From: Diphasiastrum complanatum
Lineage: Eukaryota > Streptophyta > Lycopodiopsida > Lycopodiales > Lycopodiaceae
Assembly: GCA_029204225.1 (NCBI GenBank)
Contig: CM055107.1
Span: forward strand, 15,372,900-15,436,899
Length of the DNA: 64,000 nt
Direction of reading: 5' to 3'
Shown in pieces: positions 36,224 to 48,200 of this stretch (the first letter of the stretch is position 1; the number at the start of each line of letters is the position of its first letter). Position numbers and translations under genes: made by a program. The notes below the pieces were generated by a model, which worked only from the letters and a program-made list of their open reading frames with translations, made no database searches and had not been told where the DNA came from.

Positions 36224-39200
36224 TTATTGAGTTTCCAAGCTTAGATAATCTGTGCCCCTAAAAACAGGAAGATCCTTCAGTTGAGAACGTGATTTTACAA
36301 GTGGGTTTGTTTGCTTTGGTGAAACATTTACTAGATCTCCAGACTTCTGTACCATCTTCAAGAAATAACTATGCCTGCACAGTACACACAGCACAGATAT
36401 TAGTCCTCCAGAAAAATCTAACCTCATCCATTCATACAAAATCTATTTGTCCTTCTCTGTTCATTGATATATAAAAAACAAAAAACTTCTTCTGTAACCA
36501 CATAACGCTTGAAATGGGTATCTTTGCACTCAATAGTTACCATCGTGTATCCGAAGTCAGTTCTGGATGAAAAGCAGTTGCCAAAAGGTTTCCTTGCTTG
36601 ACAGCAACAGCAACACTTTGTCCTTCCAGGCGAGCCTCCTGTCATTAAGAATAACTTGTTAGATTAGATTATTGTTTCAGAATTTGTGCAACCAGGGACT
36701 TTCTACGTCGTACAGAGGAGAATTACATTACATTGAAAGTCAATTTCTTCATGATAATTGCTATAGCAGTCAAGAAAGAATGACAAACCTCATCTCCTTC
36801 AAGGGATAAGGTTGAAGAGACATCATAGTAAGCCAGCACTTCCACTGATTCTCCTTTTTGTATGATGGCAGGCGCACGAATAAAAACAGCACGAAAAGAA
36901 GAAGGACCACCTTCACTTTGTACTAAAGAAGGAACAGGAAGCTCTGCTTCAAAGCTGTTGAGCTGCATGGCAATAATACACATTAATCTCTCTCCCGCAT
37001 GTCACATTAATGTGTGGATGATGCGGTTGATACAATTGCGATCCCATCAATCCTGTTGGGTCTTTGAAGGCTTTAATAAAGCATTTCATACAGCGGTGGG
37101 CCCTTTATCTCGCATCCAATAAAATCCGCACTTTTCTTATCTAATTCAAATTCATGCATTTGATGTCTTTTCCTCCAAAATATTTAAATCAGGATATTCC
37201 CGTCTACTAGGCAACCAAGAAAATGACTTGATTTTGTGTAGTAGAAGGTAGGGTGCCAGAAATTGCCATCTTGCTAGCTTCTGACAATATTGACACAAAT
37301 AGTGCACTTCCGTATAGATTTTGATATTACTGATCTTCCCACAACATGGCGATCCTGATGTGCTTTGCAGATCTTCACTCTAATATGTACAGGTTTACAA
37401 TCTTATAGTCATTTATAGTTCATTGATACAGTATTCATAGATTGAGTCTATAACTTGGTATCATAGCTTCTTCTTGTTTATAACTTGGTATTAGAGCACT
37501 TTCCTAAGCAACTGGATGTTCTCTGTTTTTTTATAGTTATTATGTGCAGATCAATGGATCTTCATTGATTGCTGCCAGATCTTCATCACTTTGGTGGATC
37601 TTCAGCTCTCTTGCTGCCTATTGTGTCCATCGCTGCCCCATCTGCTCTCTTCTTTCCCTCTCTCTTGCTGCCTCCATCATTGCATCTCTCTCTTCTCTTT
37701 CCTCTCTTCAGCGCTGCTCATCTTTGTTCTACAACTCACAGCCAGCGCTCTACTCCAACGATCTACTGCAACCCGTGATCTACTTCAGCCAGTGATCTGC
37801 TCTATCCAGCAATCTATTTTTGTGGATCTTTCTGGTTGCACATTTGGTAAATCTCCAGATCCTTGGACTCTTTGCTGCCAACTTCTTGTCTCTTTTTTCG
37901 CTCCTGCCTGACCTGCACTCCTTCCTACCCGATTTTCATGTCATTTGTTTGTGTTATTTCTCCATTTGTTTTCGGTTTGTAGTTTTAAGTTTTACCTTAG
38001 TTTCATTTTAATGTGCTTCCATTTTCTTCTTTATGTTTGTAACTTCGTATTAAACAAAACAAAAAGGAAAAGAAAAAAACCAGAAATATTCATTCTTCTT
38101 AAGATCCATCGTTTTCATTCAGATCCATTCGATTTATTTCCTATACTTTTATAGATTTTTGTACTTGATTCTCATTTACCTTCTGCTTCATTTAATGCCT
38201 ATTTCTTTTACAGTGATTTTTCTAGTTTCTTCATTAAACTCTGTTTGTCCATTTCTTTTCCAATTGTTTCTTTCTCAATTTTCTTCTTACTTAATTCTTG
38301 TTTCCCTTTGAAAATTCTTCCAGTTAATTTGATATACTTTTGTTTTCGATTTTACTTGATTCTCCTTTACCTTCAAAAATTAAAAATAAAATTAAAAAAA
38401 CTAAACACAGTGCTTGGAAAATCTTCTGTTATGACTTCTGATTTTCGGTCCCTATCCCCTTTACAGTTTCTTTTTGTTTATTCTGGTCATACAACCTTTG
38501 CGCCTGTGTTTAAGAAGTGGTTGACATGTCTTCAGTATTACTTTCACACTTATTGCCATAATTGTACTGATGACGCAGTTTTCCTATTAGGAGGTTTTGC
38601 TAAGTCGGAGTGGTTGGTCATACGTTCTCATCCATCTGTCTCTGAATGGCCAGTCTTTCTACATGTGCTTCGCCTACTTCTATCAGAGACAGATGGCCAG
38701 GCCAGTCGCCTACTTCTATCATCCCCCGATGAGTGAGCTTTTGAGTGTCCTGTACATGAGAGTAGTGTCATAGATATTGTCGTCCTTTTGAGTGTATTTT
38801 TGAGCTTCCTTATGAGCGAGGTTCATTTTTATTGTGAGAGCGAGTTATAGTTGAGATATTCATTGATATACCTGAGTCAGTTATTGTCTCACATTGTGAG
38901 TTCGAGCCACATCTACAAGTTATAGTGAAACGTTGTAGCCTATGCTAATTGTTCAGATACTTTTCCTGGTTCTATGGTTACTCCTCTAGCAGATCTACAT
39001 ATGTCAAATGGTTTTACATTTCATGATGGTTTGCATGCTCTCTAGCTTTTGCGATCCTTCTAGATGACTATGTATGTGTCCTTTAATATCCTTGTGCTTT
39101 TATATATGAATTTGTTTTAGTCGATGCTGGTGTTGTACACTCTTGGGCCTTATGGATCCCTTGGAGTGTTGACTCCAATTTCCTGGATACTGCTATACCT

Positions 39201-42200
39201 TCTTGGGCCTTGTGGATAACTTGGCTTGCTGCACAGATGTCCATACCGCTTGGTGATTACATAGCTTATGATCTGGTTTAGTCTTTCTTTAGTCATCAGG
39301 TAGATTAGTCCTCTGCTATTGCTTGTAGGGCTTTAGCCATTAATTATGTTAGCTGCTCTTGGCCATTCTTACAGGGGATTGATTGATTCTGTCTCTTATA
39401 GTCATTCATTCATTGATACAGTATTCTAAATCAAGTCTATAACTTGGTACCACAGCTTCCAGCTCAGCATTTGCACTTTCATGGCAAATAATCATGTAGC
39501 ATAGCATTTTCTAACATTAGCCACATCACACTGACATTCTGCAATGGCATTTGCAGCATATACATTTTTGCTGTTTTATATCGTGTGACACAAGCAGTAG
39601 CTATGGTTCATAGCCCACATCAAGGACAAAGATATCCATTTCACTTATTTTCCCATGCTCCTTATTATGCCCCCATTGAGATTAAAGCTTTTCAAACTAA
39701 GGGAAAGTTAAGGGCACTTTTACATTTCTAGGCCTGCCTTAATAATTAAGCACTACCCAGATAAGGTTGAAGGATCTAAGCTCTAATCTGGTAGGTTCTT
39801 GGAAAGTCCCCTTAAGGGACTCCAGACTAGTAAAAACAGATTCTCGACTAGTCATTCTAACTATTGATTTTGACGTGTATCTTTATACGAGATGCTAAGC
39901 AGTGTTCTTTTGTAGGAGGAAATGCATGCCAGTGTCTTTGTTGTATGGTGTTCATTATTGAAGATTCACATGTGATGCCATATCTATGATGTGGATTTAT
40001 AACTGTGATAAAACAATAGATGATGGGCTTTGATTCCTCCACAGTTGCAAGCATTAGAATTGCAAGTTGTAAGGTCGTATCTGATAGCTAAATTGCGATT
40101 GGTGCAGCTGGTAGTTCAGATCTTATCTTTACTAGATCCATCAACAGTGTCAATGTCAACTTTCACTGGCAGGATAGCAGAATTCCTTGAACACACTACT
40201 TTGCTATTAGTAACTTCTGCAGCCACCTCAACTTCGACAACCCCCCACCCTGGCAGGGGCTTAGGCCCTGATTCAAAGTCAAGTGCTTGATGGGATTCAC
40301 ACCCCCAGCCAGTGAGCCATGTTAGGCCTTTAGTTGAAGGTAGTTGATTACATCTGATTTGTTTTATGTTAAAGTTCTGTTTACAGGAATGGACGAAGTA
40401 TGGAAGCAAAAGGCCCCACCATCACCTCAGATGCATCATGCTTGTAATTGAACTTTAAAGGTAGTTACAATCACTTCATAGATTAGCAATTTAAGAAAAG
40501 CTTGGGACATTTTAGCAATTATTTCAATTCCTGTCAGTTGAGGGAAAAGTTGTAAATCAATCTGTACATAATTTTAAAAAATAATAATCATAGATAGCAC
40601 ATTTTACCACTTTTTTCTAGAATTTCTCCCTAGTTATCACCCTTTTGTATTGGGATTATGGATTCGAAAACATTGGCTGAGAAGTTACTCACCCTCTTTT
40701 CACACCCATTTTCCTACGTCACTGCAAGGGGAATATGGTGATCAAAAAATCCCACAATGAATGTTCAGTCAGTTGCATATTTAACAACCACAGTTCCATA
40801 GTGTATGGAACAGACATACAGCGTACACGTTTTGTACACATATCAAGTTATCTTTGGGGACATTAGTCTGCAATGTTTCTTTTACATTATAAAAAAAATC
40901 AAAATCATTTTCCCATTCTGTACATATGGAAAAAACCTTACACTAACAAAAAGTACAAAACAGGTACCTGGGAACAATGCATGAAATTCAAATGCCTATA
41001 CATCATAGTGATAGGACTTACGTCTATATCAATGCATACCTCATCAATCATCAACTCAAGAATATTAATGAGAACTTGAGTAAATTCAAAACGTAGCAAA
41101 AACGCCAGCTCCCTACATATAGAAACAACCAACCTGGCTACCAAAAAAGTTACGATGTACAGTGCAGTCTAGACCTCCTAGAAGGGCTTGCCCTCCTGCT
41201 TTTTGTCCTGCAAAAAACAGAAACCTTTATCGTTAATTTGAGTCAACTGTCAGTGATCAGCATGCCCAACACTCATAGTCGCCAAAGGACAATAACGTTT
41301 ATGTTTTTTTCAAGCCACTCTTAGCGCAAGATTTACCAATAAATATAAGCTTAAAGAAAAACCTCAATTTGGGGCTGGCAATAGGACTTACCAACAGCTC
41401 TATCTGCTAAAAATATTAGGCCTGCACACGTCCCCCAAATAGGTTTTCCAGTGATTTCAAATTCCTTGAGTGCAGGAAACTGCAAGCACCAAAAAGATGA
41501 AACAAATGATGGTTCAAGCGAAACAGTTTTAACTTTTTGCAACCACTAGCTGAATCCAAAGTCGATTACACCATGTATCATAGTTACCAAGGTATCCTGT
41601 TTTACCAAGAAATATGTTGATTGCTTCTATAACTACACTACACATCCATCTAGGATCATGTTATTTTTTCAAGTGTCATAAATAGCAAAGCATTAGCCAA
41701 CTCAAAAGAAAATCCAGGAAACAGATAACTCAACAATCAGGATAAGTAATCAAAAGAGGGGATTGAATTTATCATAAACTTTGCATATATATCTAAGCAT
41801 AGAATTTCAAACATTGATCTTATATTAAGTATACTAAAACATTAATTAGTATACTAAAACTGTCAATCACAAATTTTCACATTAATTATTATACTAAAAC
41901 TGTCAATCAGTACTAGACTCCAAAGGAATGTTTACATTTGCAGGGTACTTTGATGACTAAATGTTATACTTCTTCTTCAAGTAACATAAAAGAGAACAAT
42001 GAGTAATAATCCAAGGTCAAAGGCAGAAACACATACAAGCTTGTACTGTTCTGCAAGCTTAGACATGGTGGTGCTTTCCCCTCCAGGAATAATCAAACCC
42101 AACAGTCCTTCAAGGTCCTCAGGCTTTCTTACTTCGACTGCCTCCACTCCTAGCTTTTTAAGAGCTGCATCAGTGTAAAAAGTTAATTGTATCCAGTTTT

Positions 42201-45200
42201 TGAAACTCATGGAAAGATAAAACCACCCCACCTTTCTAGAATGAACTTTGGCTAGGACCAGACAGGTTCTTTTAAAGCAATTCCAAGAGCACTTGCAGTT
42301 TTGGAAAAAAATCCTTGAAAAAGGGACTCAAAGTCAATGTGCTAGAAATAATCGGAGCAAAGTGCTCCATGCTACTCTAAAGAAGTGCTTAAGCAAAGGA
42401 TCAAGCTCAGGGGCATCAGAATCTTTATGAATAATGATCTTACTTTTATTCATATAGAGGAACGCAATAGAGCTTTCCAAGAAGCCAAGGGACGAGTAAC
42501 AGGTATCCCACAGACGATTGAACAAGTATTCTGGTGGGATGAACAAGCTCGACACTTTATTACTTACCAATGAGAGTTCTTGGACGAGATATTGGACTAG
42601 TGTAGGATGTTTATATTGCAGCATGTTGTTTCCCACCATAGACTTCTATATATGCAATTAGTGCAGGCTTATCACCATACATTGACATCTTAGCAAATCA
42701 AATCAAGGACATGTTTTTGTTAGTGGGAGATTTTAATGCTAGGAACGTAGGATGCTAGATTGGCATACATATCATAGTTGTGTCGAATCGCGATTCATTG
42801 AAAGAACCGCCATTCGAAAGACCTTTTCGAAAAGGTCCGGTTCGAACCGTTTTTTGACTGTTCGAACCATTTTAAAAAAAAAAAAAAAAACTCGTCGCCT
42901 CCTCGCGACCTCCTGCTCCTGCTCCTCGCGACTGCTGCTCGCGACCTCCTGCTCATGCTCCTCGCGACCTCCTGCAGCCTGCTCTTTACCTGCCCCTGGG
43001 CCCTGAAGCTTCCCAGATTTCCGCGCCTGAGGGAGAGAGAGATCCGAGACACTGGGCAGAATATAGATCCGCGAGTCTGGAGAGAAATCCGAGAGAGAGA
43101 GAGAGAGAGGGGTGGAGTTGTGTGAGAGGCGTGGAATTGTGTGTGTCACGTGTGGCTGTTCAGTGTGTGTGACTGTTGACAAATGTGTGTGTGTGTGTGT
43201 GTGTTAAATGTTTGACAATGTGTGTGGGTGTGTGTTTTTGTGTGTGTTTGACAAATGTGTGTGTGTGTGTGTGACAATGTGTGTGTGTTTTGTCATTTTC
43301 GTGAAATTCGAATCATTGAACATTTGCTGATTTACCACTAAATAACCATGCACATGGTACATTGGAATATGACATATGTAATATGTAATATGTATGTTGT
43401 GACATTAATGTTTTAAAAAATAAACCCTAAAATCGATTCGCCGGTTCGAACCTGGAGAAGTTGATTCTTTCCCGATTCAAACTCGATTCAAACACGGTTC
43501 GAAAAGGCGATTCGAAAGGTACCCTCAAACATTGATACATAGGTGTGGAGACTAAAGTTTTACATATACACACTTTGGACATCAGAGAGTTAGGTATCCA
43601 AAGGGCCTCAATAGAAAGAGATGGATGAGTTACATCATAAGGAGAGAAGCCATTGCACCTAGGAGAGGCACATGAGTTGGTCATATCTAATGGCCCATTA
43701 AGATGGCCGACATTAGGAGAATTCACACGCCACCCACATAGTGAAGGACATAGCATGGTGGACTATCTCATGGATCCAGTGACCTTTATCTCATGTGTCT
43801 TGGATTTAGTCATTACCACCACCACTCTATTAGATCATTCTTTCCTTTCTTTCTACATGAGATCCCTGACGACTCGATCATCTCCATCACACAACCCCCG
43901 TCTATATTATCATGCTCCTCAGTCTACTTTCAGTAAGACTCGAATCCTGGTGTCACTTCTTAGACATATGCCAAATGATAGCCTCCTTGATACACAAGCA
44001 GATCAGATCTACAATCTTCCAGAGTGTAGGCAGACACTGATGACCTATGTTCTTAAATTTGTTTGAGCATTCAACAAGAATGAGCCAGTGTGCGGAATAA
44101 AGGTAAATAGCTGAATATATGCAAACAACGATCAGACATCCAAACATTCGAGATCATTCAAGATAAAATAACGTGTGCATTACAGCTACTGCATTATCAA
44201 TGATCCTTTCTAGAGCGCTATGTGACAAACCCACCCAGCGCGTCGGCGCGAGAGATACTTTGTCTCTTGCAAACTATAGCAGATAGTCTCGCTACTAGCG
44301 GACTCTTGGACATCGGCTGGCAATTCTATGCCTAGCTCACATTGGTGTTCAACCAATCTGATATTCCCTACTGATTCTCTCGTGTTCGATCTGTTTATAT
44401 GGAAAGAGAGAAAAAGGTTTAAGTTAACCAGTGATTACAAGAATAGCTGGTTAGGCACGTTCTAACGGTACTCAGATTGCCTTCAGCATCATCCGTGGAG
44501 GTGGATGTCCTCCTGGTACTTAGCTTGATCTCCTTTGTACTTGGAGCGTGAAGATCCGTCGTCTTTCGAAGTCTTCGGGTGTTTTGAGCTTCGTGGCTTC
44601 CTTCGGCCTTCGGCTCCCCTTGGAGGTCCTTTGGTCTTCGAACTTTGGATCTTCGTCTTCGAGTCTTCGTTCGTTTGACCTTCGTGTCTTGCTTCGGTGA
44701 AACCGTTATGTGGCGGTTATGGTCAGGGGCGGTTACTACCTGTGGGCAGTTCCTTTGTATTTCTGCAGACACAAACTCGAAAGCTATCAAAGCTTTGTGG
44801 CTAGAAACATTTAGTTTCTTCAGCTCCCTCTCAAAGCGTGGTAGCTTCATGATTCCCAGACTCGTCCTCTGCCTCTCGAACATCCCTTTATCTAGTGGCT
44901 GAATAAAGAAGTCCGCTACCATCTGTTTTGTTCCAATGAAGGTGGTTTTCAATTCCTTTCTTTCAACTAGGTCCCTTATCGAATGATACTTGATTGCAAT
45001 GTGTTTCGTCCTTCGATGAAACACGAGATCCTTCGTCAAGTGTATGGCAGATGTATTGTCCATTTGCAGGATTAGAGGCTCGTTGGTGGTTTCACCCAGT
45101 CCGTCAAGGAACTGTCTGAGCCATGTGATCTCGTTGGCCATCTTGGCGGCTACGACATATTCTGCTTCGCAGGATGACTGAGCGGTGATGGTCTGCTTCT

Positions 45201-48200
45201 TGCTGACCCAGAGAATGGCTGCCTTTGCTGCAATGGTGCACCCTCCTGAGACACTTTTAAAGTCGTCCTTGAGTGATGCCCAACTTGCATCGCTGTAGGA
45301 GTGCAATTGGAATCCGGCATCACGAGAGTAACACAGCCCGAAATCGTTCGTTTTCTGAAGGTACTGTAGGATTCGCTTCGCAATCTTCCAGTGCATAGAA
45401 CCTGGGTTCACGTTGAATTGGCTCATCCTAAACACGGCATAAGCAATGTCGGGGCGCGTGTTATCTGCTAGATACATCAGTGATCCAATTAGCCTCCTGT
45501 AAGGCGTGTGTTGCAGGCTTCCTTCTCTTCGTCGTTTTTCGGACTATCTTCGTTTGTCAGAATTGTTCCTACAAGCATTGGGGTGTTGGCCCCTTTGCAA
45601 TCTGTCATCCCGAAATCATCTAGGATCTTCTGGATATACCTGGACTGATGAAGGTATAGCTTTCCTTTGTCATAGTCGTGGTCGATTTGCAAGCCTAGAT
45701 AGCATCTGGCTTGTCCTAGGTCTGTTATCTCGAAATGTTTCGAGATGTTGCTCTTCACTTCAGCAATCAGCTCTTCGCTTTTGCACAGAATCAATGTGTC
45801 GTCCACGTAGACAAGAAATATTATGATCTCTTCATTTGTGACCTTTACATAAACATTGCAATCAGCTATCAGTGGTTCGAACCCCAAGGATCATAAAGCA
45901 TGATCCTCCTTCTTGTACCACTGTCGCGCGGACTGCTTCAAACCGTAGATGCTTTTGTGCATTCGGCAGGCATAGGTGGCAAGTGATTCGCAAATGCAAT
46001 CGGGAGGTTGGTCTCATCAACTATATGAATCCTGAGGTCGTAAGCGACTGCATATGCAAACAGTAAACGTAGGGACAAGATTCCACGACTATTGCAGAAA
46101 TCAGCGAAGTGATTCAAGATATATTCTCCGCCACGATCAGTCCTGATCTGTTTGACTTTGCTTCCTGTCGTCAATGAAGGTGATATAGTATTTCGAGCCT
46201 CCTACAGAGATCACGTCGAAGCGTCCGCAGATGTCCGAATGTACTAGCTCCAGAAGCTTTGTTGTTCTGAAGGAGTCCCTTGTAAAGGGAGTTCGGGACA
46301 TCTTCCCCATCATGCATTTCATCACAGAATGTCGAGTTGGTTGCACTGCTAATGCTTACTCCTATGATCGCTCCATGATGGCTTGCCTGATACAGGGCCA
46401 TTGGGTTCATGTGGCATAGTCTCCTGTGCCATAGAACATCTGTAGATTCATGGGCTTGGTGTGCTTGATCTGTTGGTAGGCGCACCTTCAGATGGTACAA
46501 GTTGCCTTTTCGTCTTCCTTGTGTGACGAGTGTATTGGTACTGGCGTCAACAACATTGCACGTTTCGTTGAAAAACGTCACCCGCATTCCTGCGTCTGCT
46601 ATTCTTGCAACTGAGAGCAAGTCTTGCTGTAGTGTAGGTACGAACAGAACGTCGTCCAATCATCGGTCCTTGTCGTTCGTGTTGAGCCATAGCGAACCAG
46701 TGCCATTCACTTGGTGTCTTGATCCGTCTCCAAGAACTATGTATCTGGATGGATCTGTGCTGCGAAAGTCAGCCATGATTCATCTAGATGTAACGAAGTG
46801 AGAGGTTGCTCCAGAATCGAGAATGACCTCTTGTGTGCCATATATTGAGGTTGCACACATATCTACACATAGGTAGGCTGTCGAATTTCCATTGTTCGAC
46901 CTTTCTTCGCCCATCTTGGAGCTTTCGGGTTCTTCCACGTAGGACGAACTGTTGTGGTTCTCTCGTTTGCCTTAAGGCTGCTTGTTCCTCGGATTCTGGC
47001 AACAATCCATAGCTGCATGACCTTTCTTGTGGCAATGGATGCATTCAATCTTTGGGTTCAGCCAACACGTATCGACTATGTGGCCTTCTCGCTTATATCT
47101 TACGCATGTTTTCTTTTCGCCGTCTTGCTGTCTTGGCTTGCCTTTGCTCTTCCATTTGCTTTTGGTGCCTCCCTCCATTTGTTGATCTCGATCCTGCTTT
47201 CGGTCTGACTCCCTCTTAGGCTTGAACGGTTTCTTCGACTTCTCCTTATTGCTATAGAGAGCCTGATCAGAGGTGTCCTTGTGATCAAGTTGCTCATGGG
47301 CTTCGACTTCTTCTCGAATCTTGATTACAGCTTTTTCGAGAGTCATCTGTGGATCTTTGGCTAGCAACGTTCGGGTAGTCTGGAAGGATCTTGGTAAAGC
47401 TCGTAGCAAGTAGGTGAGTTGCTTCTCTGTTGAGACTGCATTGTCTTCTCCAGCGTTGTGTAACGAAAGGAACAGATCCTTCATCTTTCTGATAAAGGAT
47501 GTGAGGTCTTTGCCATCCCATCGTAGGTTCGTCAGCTGGTCTTCGAGAAGCATTATCTAGCTTCGTGACTTTGTCTAAAACTTGGTAAGCAATGCATCCC
47601 ACATCTCGCGTTAGAGAGTGTCGCAAGGTCAAGCGTTAGGCTGTCTTCGATGGAGGAGGGTAAGACAACTACTGCCTTGTCGTTCCTTTCTCTCCATTCT
47701 CGTAGCTCCGGTGCCATCCACCCAGGACCATAAGTTTTCTCCTTTCAAGATGAGAGATGTCTTTACCTTCCATGCTAGGAAGTTGGACCCAGATGAGTCG
47801 AGGATGGTGCAGATATTCGACTGTATGCTGCTTATAGACGCCATCGTTGTGAGCTATGTTTTTCAACTTGTTTTTTTGGCTCCTTGTTTTGATTGTATGA
47901 TCTCCTGGATCTGATAGCTTTTGCTGAGCTCCAATTAGCTTAGAAGTTGTTATCAACTCTGATACCACTGTTGGGAGAGAACGGTTTTGGGAATGGATAC
48001 ATGAAACACAACCGCAAGTATTCTTGTTCGTGTCCGCTCTTTGCCTGGAACCTCTATTGCTTCTCTGGTGCAATTGATATGTATCTTAGCACGAAACAAT
48101 CGGGTTCGCTATACCCAGATAGAGTTCGATTCTGAATGACGGCTACTGCCTTCTAGATCAGATCTACAATCTTCCAGAGTGTAGACAGACGCTGCTGACC

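Larger units (their letters stand above)
42773..43534. mobile_element. Non-autonomous hAT-like element, 762 bp
   Basis: Imperfect terminal inverted repeats: left end CATAGTTGTGTCGAATCGC, right end in reverse CAATGTTTGAGGG...TTTCGAATCGCC. It is flanked by a likely 8-bp target duplication, ATACATAT (42765-42772) and ATACATAG (43535-43542), seven of eight matching, which is the duplication size of hAT elements. Inside are TTCGAA-rich palindromic stretches near both ends, an A tract (about 42874-42890), a CTCGCGACCTCCTGCT minisatellite (about 42902-42976) and GT-rich repeats. No transposase. Confidence 0.6.
42600..43920 (+). mobile_element. LINE endonuclease fragment, split by a hAT-like insertion
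   Basis: The left part (42683-42764) reads [22 protein letters not shown], with the GDFNAR motif of APE-type LINE endonucleases. The right part (from 43543) contains [20 protein letters not shown], then the [12 protein letters not shown] and LLDHSFLSF segments, which end this domain (the S.VDY and DH residues are active-site landmarks). The 762-bp element at 42773-43534 separates them. The fragment runs plus, opposite to PDX2, inside intron 1. Reverse transcriptase is absent, apparently lost where the Copia element begins at 44000. Confidence 0.75.

Noticed and set aside
37544-38154. Overlapping Ser/Leu/Phe-rich plus-strand ORFs
   Set aside because: Three frames are open together because the sequence is pyrimidine-rich; no motif supports any of them.
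42772-43182. Arg/Ser-rich minus-strand ORFs
   Set aside because: They translate GC-rich repeats inside the non-autonomous hAT-like element and show no domain.
43653-44066. Host gene on the plus strand
   Set aside because: Matches the end of a LINE endonuclease domain ([15 protein letters not shown]).
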